A stretch of 6,976 bases of DNA from CAYOWK01 sp964407665 (GCA_964407665.1 CAYOWK010000089.1:1-6976); one strand, 5' to 3'. Shown: positions 1 through 6,319, counted from the stretch's first letter. The notes: generated by a model not told the origin, from the sequence alone. A program made the numbers and translations.

Positions 1-6
1 GCGACA

Positions 7-119
7 CTGGCAGCTTATACAAGAAGGCGCGTTTCCACGCGCCCCGGCCTCCCATCAGGGAGGGGAGCTAATGCATCACGGACGGCGAAAGCCGGTCCGA
101 AGAAGAAAGCGTGTCCCGT
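7..119 (-). repeat. Structured repeat, left copy
   Basis: Read on the minus strand, this segment matches the plus strand at 6402-6531. Three elements are shared in the same order. The first is hairpin H1 (80-98: GGAC, an unpaired C, GGC, loop TTTC, GCC, GTCC) followed by GTGATGC and TAGCT. The second is H2 (48-63), a perfect CCTCCC/GGGAGG stem with a TGAT loop. The third is H3 (26-43), a 7-bp GGCGCGT/ACGCGCC stem with a GGAA loop and a T-rich tail. The 30 bases of 24-53 are identical to the other copy. Similarity continues toward the left edge (TGCCAG), so this copy may extend outside the window. It could be a non-coding RNA or a dispersed repeat; the sequence alone does not decide. Confidence 0.75.
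19..43 (-). terminator. Terminator-like hairpin H3 of left repeat
   Basis: On the minus strand a 7-bp all-matched stem (GGCGCGT/ACGCGCC) closes a GGAA loop of GNRA type and is followed by TTCTTGT. This resembles a Rho-independent terminator for leftward transcripts, perhaps those of the DUF2007 operon or of the repeat itself. The T-tract is interrupted, so efficiency is uncertain. Confidence 0.5.
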
Positions 120-149
120 ATGGAAGACACCCGCCAGAAGCAGAGTAGA

Positions 150-222
150 CCTCATGGTGAGCAGGCGCGCGAAGCACGCCGTCGAGTTTATCCTGAGCCT
201 GTCGAAGGATCGAACCACGAGG
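150..222 (+). repeat. Palindromic dispersed repeat with nested second repeat
   Basis: Outer arms CCTCATGGT (150-158) and ACCACGAGG (214-222) are inverted repeats with 8 of 9 bases paired. Inside is a GGCGCGC/GCACGCC hairpin with a GAA loop and one mismatch (163-179). The right half is interrupted by TTTATCCTGAGCCTGTCGAAGGAT-type sequence (about 187-210), which I recognise as the TCGACAGGCTCAGGA repeat common in alphaproteobacterial genomes. The outer unit resembles the units at 6811-6875. It appears to be non-coding. Confidence 0.65.
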
Positions 223-290
223 GCGAGGCTCACAGACCGAAGGTTCACTCTTCCAACAGCACCGACCGACCCAATGAACGATCAGACCGC

Positions 291-464
291 CTAGGTGTCG
301 TCACGGTTGCGTTTACGCCGCTCGTCTTCCAGCCGCCGGACGACAGCGTCATGGGCGGCCGTCTCGATCTCCTCGCGCCGGCGCGCCGCGCGTGCGCGCA
401 TGGCAGGTGTGAGCAGCAGCAGGATCAGAAGGCCGAGAATGACGATCAGGATTGCGCCGCCCAT
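291..464 (-). CDS. Small single-pass membrane protein, function unknown
   Basis: This 57-residue protein has one strongly hydrophobic helix at residues 3-19 (AILIVILGLLILLLLTP) followed by a highly charged tail rich in Arg, Glu and Asp, predicted to be a cytoplasmic helix because positive residues (RARAARRR) follow the membrane segment. The ATG at 464 was chosen because GGAG lies 6 bases upstream and hydrophobicity begins there; longer open-frame starts would overlap the methyltransferase without a membrane-protein character. It begins 2 bases after the methyltransferase stop codon, so coupled translation as the last gene of the DUF2007 operon is likely. I recognise no family. It could be a small membrane anchor or regulator, but nothing in the sequence shows which. 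Conservation would decide whether it is real. Confidence 0.7.
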   Translation of the reverse strand: MGGAILIVILGLLILLLLTPAMRARAARRREEIETAAHDAVVRRLEDERRKRNRDDT

Positions 465-466
465 CT

Positions 467-1216
467 CTATCTCCACTCCAGAGGGCCGCCGCCCAGCGCA
501 ACTGCCGCGCGCTCGGTATCGGCTCCGCCCCGCATCTCGTACAGGTCCAGTCCCGCATGTAGGGTCAGCGGTCCGCGGCGCAAGCCTTTCCGGCCCCGCA
601 CCAGCACCCGCGACGCAGGCATTCCGGGCGCCGGACGCACCGGCAGAACCTCGATTTCCCCCGTCTGCGCGTCCATGAGTCCGAGAAGGGCGGTCAACTC
701 CGCAGCACGATGGATCAGCGTGATCCAGCCGCCGCGCCGTGTGACATGCGCCAGAAACAGCACCCACTCGCGCAGGGGTGTCTCGGCCATGTACGCCGCA
801 TGGCGCCCCTCGCCCGGTTCCGGCGCACGGCCGGGCTCGAAAAACGGCGGATTGGAAAAAGCCGCGTCAAACCGGTTCTGGAGGTCAGCCGGACGGCCGG
901 CAATGTCATGCACGCTGACACGCATCCGGTCGCCAAACCCGTTGGCGGCGAAATTCTCCGCAGCCAGATCCGCCATCGCCGGATCGCGCTCGAACCCCGT
1001 CACGCTGAGGCCGGGACACCGGGCCGCTAGGCAGAGACTGGCCGTGCCCGCCCCTGCTCCCGCTTCGGCGACGGCGGCGTACTCGCCTGTCTCGACCGCT
1101 GCGGCCAGAAGGACAGCGTCGAGTCCGGCTCGATACCCCCGCGAGGGCTGCTGCACATGGACGCGCCCCCCCAGGAAGCCGTCGCGGGTCAGATTAACCG
1201 GTTCAGTCGTCGTCAC
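467..1216 (-). CDS. TrmN6-like (YfiC family) SAM-dependent methyltransferase
   Basis: Predicted class I methyltransferase of 249 residues, of the family that includes tRNA1(Val) adenine(37)-N6 methyltransferase. Visible features are the N-terminal DGFLGGRVHVQQP...GYRAGLDAVLLAA segment (residues 12-40) typical of this family, the SAM-binding glycine loop AEAGAGAG (50-57), the acidic end of the second strand (GFERD, 74-78), and the catalytic SNPPFF motif (121-126) of N6-adenine methyltransferases. The GTG at 1216 is preferred: it overlaps the DUF2007 gene by 14 bases and gives MTTTEPVNLTRDGF, a normal family N-terminus. An ATG at 1243 would add nine residues; neither has a strong ribosome binding site. 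The substrate is inferred from the family only. A related glutamine or protein methyltransferase is less likely because of the NPPF and N-terminal motifs. Confidence 0.88.
   Translation of the reverse strand: MTTTEPVNLTRDGFLGGRVHVQQPSRGYRAGLDAVLLAAAVETGEYAAVAEAGAGAGTASLCLAARCPGLSVTGFERDPAMADLAAENFAANGFGDRMRVSVHDIAGRPADLQNRFDAAFSNPPFFEPGRAPEPGEGRHAAYMAETPLREWVLFLAHVTRRGGWITLIHRAAELTALLGLMDAQTGEIEVLPVRPAPGMPASRVLVRGRKGLRRGPLTLHAGLDLYEMRGGADTERAAVALGGGPLEWR
471..474 (-). promoter_or_regulatory. Ribosome binding site of the 57-residue protein
   Basis: GGAG on the minus strand, 6 bases before the ATG at 464, is embedded in the last sense codons of the methyltransferase gene (the Glu-Trp codons). 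It is the clearest Shine-Dalgarno in this operon and fixes the start of the small protein. Confidence 0.65.
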
Positions 1217-1457
1217 GGTCGTCTGCCGGCAGGCTGGCCGCATGCTCGGCGGCGGCGGAAAGCGCCTCCTTAAGCAGGGCCTTGGCTTCGTCCGCGACCT
1301 CGGCAGGCACCAGAATCCGGCGCGGAAACGCAGCAATGCCGCCCTCGGCCGCCGACATGAACCGGTCTGCGACAAAAGGGTTCAGCCCGGCGTCCTCCAG
1401 AACGGAGACGGCGAAGCTCAACTGGACAGGATCAGTCGTGCGCATTACCTCGATCAT
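1203..1457 (-). CDS. DUF2007 domain protein (putative signal-transducing family)
   Basis: Small soluble protein of 84 residues. MIEVMRTTDPVQLSFAVSVLEDAGL (1-25), VADRFMSAAEGGIAAFPRRILVP (29-51) and a closing helix (EVADEAKALLKEAL) fit the compact DUF2007 fold, in which a helix follows the first strand and the PRR-hydrophobic strand follows a glycine-rich turn. The tail after about residue 70 is Ala/Asp-rich and probably disordered. The ATG at 1457 matches the family N-terminus; a second ATG four codons later would cut it. It is first in a leftward operon, divergent from the polyprenyl synthase gene, and its end overlaps the methyltransferase start by 14 bases. This neighbourhood recurs in alphaproteobacteria, to my knowledge. 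The family has no established biochemical activity. Confidence 0.88.
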   Translation of the reverse strand: MIEVMRTTDPVQLSFAVSVLEDAGLNPFVADRFMSAAEGGIAAFPRRILVPAEVADEAKALLKEALSAAAEHAASLPADDRDDD

Positions 1458-1483
1458 GGTACTGGACTCGTGAAGCGAGGGGC

Positions 1484-1497
1484 GGGCAACCTTGCCC
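1484..1497. promoter_or_regulatory. Near-palindrome in the divergent control region
   Basis: GGGCAACCTTGCCC is a 14-base inverted repeat with one central mismatch. It lies between the DUF2007 start codon and the candidate promoters. It could be a protein-binding site or a hairpin in the 5' leader of the DUF2007 mRNA. There is no T-tract, so a terminator is unlikely. Confidence 0.35.
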
Positions 1498-1505
1498 CGG
1501 GTTTC

Positions 1506-1535
1506 TTGACCGGCCCGCAGGCCGTTGAATATCGT
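1506..1535 (+). promoter_or_regulatory. Candidate sigma70-type promoter for polyprenyl synthase
   Basis: TTGACC (1506-1511) and TATCGT (1530-1535), separated by 18 bases, match five and four of six consensus positions. Transcription would begin near 1542, leaving a leader of about 50 bases before the TTG start at 1594. A TAAAAT at 1537-1542 is an alternative -10 but lacks a well-spaced -35. Confidence 0.4.
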
Positions 1536-1556
1536 CTAAAATCTTCACTGCGTGAA
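1528..1556 (-). promoter_or_regulatory. Candidate leftward promoter for the DUF2007 operon
   Basis: On the minus strand TTCACG (-35, 1551-1556) and GATATT (-10, 1528-1533) are 17 bases apart; each matches four of six consensus positions. The -10 elements of this and the rightward candidate overlap, and the -35 lies in one arm of the dyad at 1542-1558. Only the spacing and the position between divergent genes support it. Confidence 0.3.
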
Positions 1557-1558
1557 GA
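1542..1558. promoter_or_regulatory. Perfect 7-3-7 dyad, possible operator
   Basis: TCTTCAC, spacer TGC, GTGAAGA is a fully symmetric 17-base inverted repeat. It begins at the predicted rightward start site and overlaps the leftward -35 box, a fitting place for a repressor that controls both directions. It could instead fold as a small hairpin at the 5' end of the polyprenyl synthase mRNA. I do not recognise the motif as that of a known regulator. Confidence 0.45.
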
Positions 1559-1593
1559 GTGTCGGATCACCATGCGACCAGGGGTGTTTAGAG

Positions 1594-2619
1594 TTGGCGC
1601 TTAACGCGGATGTCCAGGCCGCCGCCCGGCCGCCCGCCCGGCCGCCGATGGAGCGGCTGATCGAGCTCCTTCGTCCGGAGCTCGAGGACGTGGAGCGTCT
1701 GCTGGCAGAGCGCGCCGCCAGCCCCGTTGCAACCATCCCCGACCTGTCCGCCTACCTCATCGCCGCTGGCGGCAAGCGCCTGCGCCCCGTCATCACGCTC
1801 GCCGCCGCCCGGGCCGCCGGAGGGCGGGGCGGCCACCCCGTCGCCTGCCTCGCCGCCGCCGTCGAATTCATTCACACCGCCACCCTCCTCCACGACGACG
1901 TCGTCGACGACAGCGATCTTCGGCGCGGCAAGGCCGCCGCCAAGAACGTCTGGGGCGCCTCCGCCAGCATTCTCGTTGGCGACTTCCTGTTCGCCCGCGC
2001 CTTCACCCTGATGGTCGAGACGCGTGACATGCGCATCCTCGACATTCTCTCGCGCGCGTCCTGCGTCATCGCCGAGGGCGAAGTCCGGCAGCTGGCAGCC
2101 ATCGGCCGGGCCGACCTGCCCGTTGCGGAATACATGAGCATCGTCGAAGCCAAGACCGCCGCCCTGTTCGAGGCCGCCGCCCGCGCCGGCGCCCTTACCG
2201 CAAACGGTGACGAGCGCGTCGCCGAAGCCATGGGCGAATACGGCCGCCGCCTCGGCCGCGCCTTCCAGGTCACGGACGACCTGCTGGACTATGGCGGCCT
2301 TACCTCCGTCATCGGCAAGGCTGTCGGCGATGACTTCCGGGAGGGCAAGCTCACCCTGCCCGTGATTCTGGCCCGCGAAGCTGCGACTGGCGAGGACCGC
2401 CGCTTCTGGGATCGCGTCATGGTTTCCGAAAACCAGCGCGAGGGAGACCTCGCCCACGCCATCCACCTGATCCGCTCGACCGGGGCCGCAGACCGCACGC
2501 TCGAAGCTGCGCATGTGGAAGCCGCCGCCGCCCGCGCCGCCCTGGCCTCCGCCGCCCGGGGGGAATACTCCGACGAACTCGCCGAACTCGCCGACTACTG
2601 CGTCAACCGCGCGTTCTGA
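1594..2619 (+). CDS. ispB: Long-chain polyprenyl diphosphate synthase (octaprenyl/decaprenyl type)
   Basis: A trans-polyprenyl synthase that adds isopentenyl diphosphate units to an allylic primer, most likely making the ubiquinone side chain. With a TTG start it has 341 residues. Motifs in order: GGKRLRP (59-65), the first Asp-rich motif DDVVD with following RRG (101-112), GEVRQL (162-167), and the second Asp-rich motif DDLLD in FQVTDDLLDY (225-233), then GDDFREGKLTLP (245-256). The fifth residue before the first Asp-rich motif is Ala96, as in long-chain enzymes. Start choice is open: TTG 1594 has AGGGG nine bases upstream and leaves room for a leader after the candidate promoter; GTG 1552 would sit almost at the transcript start; ATG 1648 lacks a ribosome site. 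Chain length (C40 or C50) cannot be read from sequence. The symbol is by family similarity. Confidence 0.92.
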   Translation: MALNADVQAAARPPARPPMERLIELLRPELEDVERLLAERAASPVATIPDLSAYLIAAGGKRLRPVITLAAARAAGGRGGHPVACLAAAVEFIHTATLLHDDVVDDSDLRRGKAAAKNVWGASASILVGDFLFARAFTLMVETRDMRILDILSRASCVIAEGEVRQLAAIGRADLPVAEYMSIVEAKTAALFEAAARAGALTANGDERVAEAMGEYGRRLGRAFQVTDDLLDYGGLTSVIGKAVGDDFREGKLTLPVILAREAATGEDRRFWDRVMVSENQREGDLAHAIHLIRSTGAADRTLEAAHVEAAAARAALASAARGEYSDELAELADYCVNRAF

Positions 2620-3675
2620 CTAGTCGACACCGGGCCCCACCAGCCCCGCCGCCTCCCCTGCCTTGCGGGCCCGCAAGTGCACCCAGACACTCGCCCCCAG
2701 AAACAGCACGAACGCCGCTGCCGGAATACGCCCGCCGACGAGCGATACAACAATGGCAACGGCAGCCACATTGACGGCCCAGACGGCATGGATGGCGGCG
2801 ACGTGCCAGTGCCTGAGGCCCGCCTTCAGTGCGATCTGGTAGACATGGTCCCGGTGCGCCTCGAACAGCTTCTTTCCATGCTTTGCACGCCAGGCGAGGG
2901 TCAGCAGGACGTCCGTCAGGAAGGGCAGCAGCAATAGCGGCGGGATCAGCAACAGCTCGGGCCGGGCGCGCACCAGTACAAGCGACAGCGCGGCGAGCAG
3001 GCCTCCGGTGAACAGGGCGCCCGCGTCGCCGGCATAGACCCGGCCTGGAATGTTCCAGACGAGAAAGCCGGCCAGGACGGCGGCGAGCGTGGCGGCGGCA
3101 AAGGCGATGGATGGCTCGCCCGCCGCTAGGGCGATGGCGGCGAGGCCGGCGGCGGCGGTGGCGGCCATGCCCATGGCGAGGCCGTTGGCGCCGTCCATGA
3201 AGTTGACGGCGTTGGCGACGACGATGATCCAGGCAATGGAGCCGGCGGCGGCGGCGGCGGCGGGCAGGACGATGACGGCGCTGGGCCAGGGGGCGAAGGT
3301 CTCGACCCGCACGCCATAGGCTGCAAGCGCCAGGGCGAAACCGGCCAGCGCGATCAGCTTGACCCGCGCAGGCATCGGGAAGCGGTCATCCCAGGCGCCG
3401 AGGACGAGCATCGCGACGGCGCCGCCGAGGCCGACCCAGACCGGCGGGGAGATGGGGATGCCGCCCCAGACATGGGCGGCGGCCAGCACGGCTGCTGCTG
3501 CGGCGGCGAAGCCAACGCCGCCGGAGGTTGGGACGGGCGCTGCCTGTGTCTTGCGACCGCCGTCAGGGGCGTCCTTCACGCCGAGCATCATGACAGCCCG
3601 GCACAGCAGGGCGGACAGCAGGAAGGCCACGCCAAGCAGGGCGGCGATCAGGAGGGGGGAAACACCGGTGACCAT
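2620..3675 (-). CDS. Polyprenyl-phosphate sugar-1-phosphate transferase (WecA/WbpL/MraY superfamily)
   Basis: An integral membrane enzyme of 351 residues expected to move a sugar-1-phosphate, probably an N-acetylated hexosamine, from a UDP-sugar to a polyprenyl phosphate on the cytoplasmic face of the inner membrane. About ten hydrophobic segments alternate with the family's catalytic loops: PTSGGVGF (49-56), the DD pair in GAWDDRF (93-99), NAVNFMDGANGLA (155-167), YAGDAG (214-219) and AHRDHVYQ (273-280). The last motif resembles the AHRxHxYQ of the WbpL-like branch more than MraY, so I infer a role in surface glycan initiation rather than peptidoglycan. ATG 3675 follows the ispE stop by 5 bases with AGG upstream; longer frames overlap ispE. 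Ala-rich stretches come from GGC repeats (3244-3261). Sugar specificity is unknown, and no other glycan genes are visible nearby. Confidence 0.87.
   Translation of the reverse strand: MVTGVSPLLIAALLGVAFLLSALLCRAVMMLGVKDAPDGGRKTQAAPVPTSGGVGFAAAAAAVLAAAHVWGGIPISPPVWVGLGGAVAMLVLGAWDDRFPMPARVKLIALAGFALALAAYGVRVETFAPWPSAVIVLPAAAAAAGSIAWIIVVANAVNFMDGANGLAMGMAATAAAGLAAIALAAGEPSIAFAAATLAAVLAGFLVWNIPGRVYAGDAGALFTGGLLAALSLVLVRARPELLLIPPLLLLPFLTDVLLTLAWRAKHGKKLFEAHRDHVYQIALKAGLRHWHVAAIHAVWAVNVAAVAIVVSLVGGRIPAAAFVLFLGASVWVHLRARKAGEAAGLVGPGVD
2662..2677. other. Perfect 16-base palindrome near convergent gene ends
   Basis: CTTGCGGG directly followed by CCCGCAAG lies inside the last codons of the sugar-phosphate transferase gene, 43 bases past the polyprenyl synthase stop. 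An RNA copy could form a six-pair stem with a GGCC loop on either strand. It has no T-tract on either side, so it is at most a weak or Rho-assisted stop signal; it may be coincidental coding sequence for Arg-Ala-Arg-Lys. Confidence 0.35.
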
Positions 3676-3680
3676 CGGGC

Positions 3681-4586
3681 CTAGTCGTCGGCCGGGATAG
3701 GCTCGGCCCCGCGCAGCTCGGTCGCCTGGACCCAGTATTTCCGGTAGCGGCCGGACAGCGAAGCGGACGCAGCCTCGGCCTCCGCATTCGTGCGGAAGAT
3801 GCCGAAACAGGTGGGTCCGCTGCCTGACAGGCGCGCCAGCAGGCAACCAGGCTCCTGGCGGAGCCGTTCAAGGACCTTGCCGATCTCGGGGCAGATCGCC
3901 AGCGCAGCCGGCTCGAGGTCGTTGCGATACTCGCGCAGCCCTGCGGCAAAACTCTCAATGTCGCTGGCCTCAGGCGGCGGGCGCTCGGCGAAGCGGGGAT
4001 CGGCGCCCATGCCGTCATAGCGCTCGAATACCCGGCGGGTCTCAAGCGCGACACCCGGATTGACCAGCACCACTGGCAGGCCAGGCGCTGCGATGTCCAT
4101 AAGGCGCTCGCCCGTGCCGCGCATGACCAGCGGCCGTCCGCGCACGCAGGCCGGGACGTCCGAGCCCAGCTGCTCAGCCAGGCGTTCGAGCGCGGCCTCG
4201 CCGAAATTCACGTCCCACATCTCGTTCAGCAGCAGCAGGGTGGCGGCGGCATCGGCAGAACCGCCACCGACGCCGCCTGCGATCGGCAGGTGTTTCTGCA
4301 GGATCAGCTCGGCCCCGAGGCCGGTATGGGCGCAGGCTTCGCGCAGGCCGAGCGCTGCGGCGAGGGCGAGATTGTTGGGCGCTGTCTTGAGCAACCGGGC
4401 GCCGGGTCCTTCGACCCGGAGCGCCAGATGCGGCGAGGGCTTGGCGGAGATCCGGTCGGCGGCGCGGCTGTCCGCGAACATGACAAGACTGTCCAGCGGA
4501 TGCAGCCCGCCCGGGCCCGAAGATCCGACGTGCAGGTAGAGGTTGACCTTGGCAGGGGCCCAGGCTGTGAGGACATTCGGGCGCAT
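3681..4586 (-). CDS. ispE: 4-diphosphocytidyl-2-C-methyl-D-erythritol kinase
   Basis: GHMP-family kinase of 301 residues that phosphorylates CDP-methylerythritol with ATP, a step of the MEP route to isopentenyl diphosphate in the cytoplasm. The sequence shows the N-terminal APAKVNLYLHV (10-20) with Lys13, GGLHPLDSLVMFAD (26-39) carrying the substrate-binding His29, the ATP loop PIAGGVGGGSADAAA (101-115), LGSDVPACV (140-148) with the catalytic Asp143, and the C-terminal LSGSGPTCFGIF (253-264). The length is ordinary for the family. The ATG at 4586 starts 2 bases after the TPR gene stop, and its own stop is 5 bases before the glycosyltransferase start, so all three probably share one mRNA. No good ribosome binding site precedes it, so translation is probably coupled to the TPR gene. 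Confidence 0.96.
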   Translation of the reverse strand: MRPNVLTAWAPAKVNLYLHVGSSGPGGLHPLDSLVMFADSRAADRISAKPSPHLALRVEGPGARLLKTAPNNLALAAALGLREACAHTGLGAELILQKHLPIAGGVGGGSADAAATLLLLNEMWDVNFGEAALERLAEQLGSDVPACVRGRPLVMRGTGERLMDIAAPGLPVVLVNPGVALETRRVFERYDGMGADPRFAERPPPEASDIESFAAGLREYRNDLEPAALAICPEIGKVLERLRQEPGCLLARLSGSGPTCFGIFRTNAEAEAASASLSGRYRKYWVQATELRGAEPIPADD

Positions 4587-4588
4587 GG

Positions 4589-6313
4589 TTATCGCTGCGA
4601 CGAGGATTGGACGGGATCGGCGCCGGCACGCTTAGCAGAGTCCGGCAAGCCCGTATCGATCTTCCCTTCGAGGACGGACCGCAGCTCCATGGCCGGTTCC
4701 AGCAGCATGGCCCGGGTCCATTCGTAGAGCGCCTCGCGCTTGCGTCCGGCGCGCCAGTAGGCGTCGCCCAGATGGTCGATGACGACTGGATCAGACGGCG
4801 CCAGCTGGGCGGCGCGCTCCAGCTCGTGGACGGCGGCCTCGTAATCGCCCATGCGGAAATAGGCCCAGCCGAGGCTATCAATGATGTGGCCTGCGTTGGG
4901 CCGGATCGACAGCGCCTTGCGGATCATCGCCACGCCCTCGTCCACCCGCACGCCGCGATCCACCCAGCCAAAACCGAGGAAGTTCAGGACCTCCGGCTGG
5001 TTGGGATTGACCTCAAGCGCTGCAAGCAGATCGGCCTCGGCCTCTTCCCAGCGCCCGAGTTCCTGACGGGCGGCGGCGCGCGCGAACAGCGAACGCCAGT
5101 CGTCCTCGCCTGCCGACGTTTCATCGGCGACCACCCTGTCGTAGATGGCCTCGGCTTCGGCGTTGCGATCCATGGCGAACCAGAGATCGCCGGTGCGCAG
5201 AAGATCTGTCTCCGCCATGCCATCCGGCGGCAGATCGGCGAGTATGGCGGCCGCGGCGTCCGGCCGGTCAGATGCATTGAGCGCCCACGCGCTCTCGATG
5301 CGCGCGGGGATGGAATAGGGCGACTGGCCCTGCACCCGGCCGTACTCTGTGATGGCCTCCTCGCGGCGGTCCTTGTCGGCCAGCACGCCCGCAACGGCGA
5401 ACCGGGCGGCGTCGAGACCCGGATCGAGGTGCAGCGCCAGATAGTCGAAGACGATGGTCAGCTCGGGGCTGAGCTGGGTCTGCGAGGTCAGGATGAACAG
5501 CGACAGGCCCGCTCCCTCGCGAGTGGTGAGGCGCTTCACGGCGGGGCGCTTGCCGGCCGTAATCGATGTCCGCAGCGCCGACATGGCCGCGTCGCGCCCG
5601 GTGCGGCCGGTCTGCTGGTCGATAATCTCGAGCGCGCGTCCGGCGTCTCCCATGCTGGCGGCGTGCCGGGCGTGAATTTCCGTGGTCCACGGCTTGCGCA
5701 GACCTGCCGCCCAGGCGGCCTCGAACCTCGCCAGCGCCGCAACATCCTCGCCGGCGGACTGCTCCAGCAGGCCCTGGATGAACAGGCGCTCGGGCGCGAG
5801 GAACTGCCCGGTCGGGCCAATCGCGGCCTTTGCAGCCGACAGATCGCTGCGGCGGAGGAGCCAGGCTTCAAGAGCGTCGGCGATATCCTCGTTCAGGGGT
5901 CCAAAACCACCCTCTCGGATGGCGGATCGCGCCTGCCGGGACTTGCCCTCGGCGACGAGATCCACGATCCGCACGAGCCGGGCATAAGGCGCTGCAGACA
6001 GGGTTTCGCGCCCGGCCTCACGCGCCAGTCTTGCGGCAAGCGACACTTCGCCAGCCAGAAGCGTGCTGGCCACGGCGCGGTCTAGCATGTCGGGATCGCC
6101 CGGCGAGGCCGCTGCGGCGTCCCGGAAATAGACGGCAGACATGACGGGATCGTCGGTCATCCCGGCATAACGGGCGGCCAGGAAACTGGAATACTCCGTC
6201 GCAAGCGCACGTTCTTCCGGCGAGGAAGACGAGTACACTTTCACCGGGACGGCGCAGCCAGCCAGACCAAAACCAAGCGCTGCGACCGCAAAGAGCGGAC
6301 GGATAGACCCCAT
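4589..6313 (-). CDS. Tetratricopeptide-repeat lipoprotein, probably outer-membrane anchored
   Basis: Protein of 574 residues. It begins with a lipoprotein signal: positive MGSIR, hydrophobic PLFAVAALGFGLAG and lipobox LAGC with Cys20; Ala at +2 favours sorting to the outer membrane. Helical repeats fill the rest. The clearest TPR units lie at about residues 405-438, 439-472, 473-506 and 507-540, with canonical patterns such as DSLGWAYFRMGDYEAAVHELERAAQLAPSDP. Weaker repeats cover about 55-400. The last 30 residues look disordered. ATG 6313 is chosen because the signal peptide starts there; the open frame runs 121 codons further upstream through non-coding repeats. It is first in an operon with ispE and the glycosyltransferase, a pairing with ispE I recall from other alphaproteobacteria. 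A scaffold role in the periplasm is likely, partner unknown. Confidence 0.85.
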   Translation of the reverse strand: MGSIRPLFAVAALGFGLAGCAVPVKVYSSSSPEERALATEYSSFLAARYAGMTDDPVMSAVYFRDAAAASPGDPDMLDRAVASTLLAGEVSLAARLAREAGRETLSAAPYARLVRIVDLVAEGKSRQARSAIREGGFGPLNEDIADALEAWLLRRSDLSAAKAAIGPTGQFLAPERLFIQGLLEQSAGEDVAALARFEAAWAAGLRKPWTTEIHARHAASMGDAGRALEIIDQQTGRTGRDAAMSALRTSITAGKRPAVKRLTTREGAGLSLFILTSQTQLSPELTIVFDYLALHLDPGLDAARFAVAGVLADKDRREEAITEYGRVQGQSPYSIPARIESAWALNASDRPDAAAAILADLPPDGMAETDLLRTGDLWFAMDRNAEAEAIYDRVVADETSAGEDDWRSLFARAAARQELGRWEEAEADLLAALEVNPNQPEVLNFLGFGWVDRGVRVDEGVAMIRKALSIRPNAGHIIDSLGWAYFRMGDYEAAVHELERAAQLAPSDPVVIDHLGDAYWRAGRKREALYEWTRAMLLEPAMELRSVLEGKIDTGLPDSAKRAGADPVQSSSQR

Positions 6314-6319
6314 TTGTGG

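Larger units (their letters stand above)
1..290. other. Left-edge non-coding region
   Basis: No convincing gene lies left of the small membrane protein gene. The stretch is a patchwork: a structured repeat copy (7-119), a palindromic dispersed repeat (150-222), and about 70 bases before the operon's last stop codon in which I see no clear motif. Short open frames cross it on both strands, but they translate the repeats. No hairpin with a T-run directly follows the small-protein gene; the nearest terminator-like structure for leftward transcription is at 19-43. Confidence 0.7.

Noticed and set aside
205..222. GGTTCGATCC-like tRNA T-arm on the minus strand
   Set aside because: No acceptor stem, anticodon arm or CCA context surrounds it; the bases belong to a dispersed repeat.
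15..248. 77-residue minus-strand frame containing RSFDRLRIN
   Set aside because: It translates two dispersed repeats; such SFDRLR peptides are a known artefact of the TCGACAGGCTCAGGA repeat.
111..1604. 497-codon plus-strand open frame
   Set aside because: It lies antisense to three well-supported genes, starts in repeat sequence, and its Arg/Pro/Ser-rich translation matches no family; it is a by-product of high GC.
1588..2514. 308-codon frame antisense to polyprenyl synthase
   Set aside because: It mirrors a gene with all catalytic motifs; the translation is low-complexity Gly/Ala/Asp without recognisable domains.
2617..2640. SpeI/SalI/ApaI-like site cluster suggesting vector sequence
   Set aside because: The bases encode the C-terminus of the transferase (VGPGVD) in frame, and no other vector sequence is present.
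3244..3261. (GGC)6 run as a phase-variable repeat
   Set aside because: It is a trinucleotide run coding for Ala in a membrane segment, so length change would not shift the frame; it fits local codon bias.
4607..6085. 492-codon plus frame antisense to the TPR gene
   Set aside because: The opposite strand encodes a signal peptide and clear TPRs; this frame has no family features.
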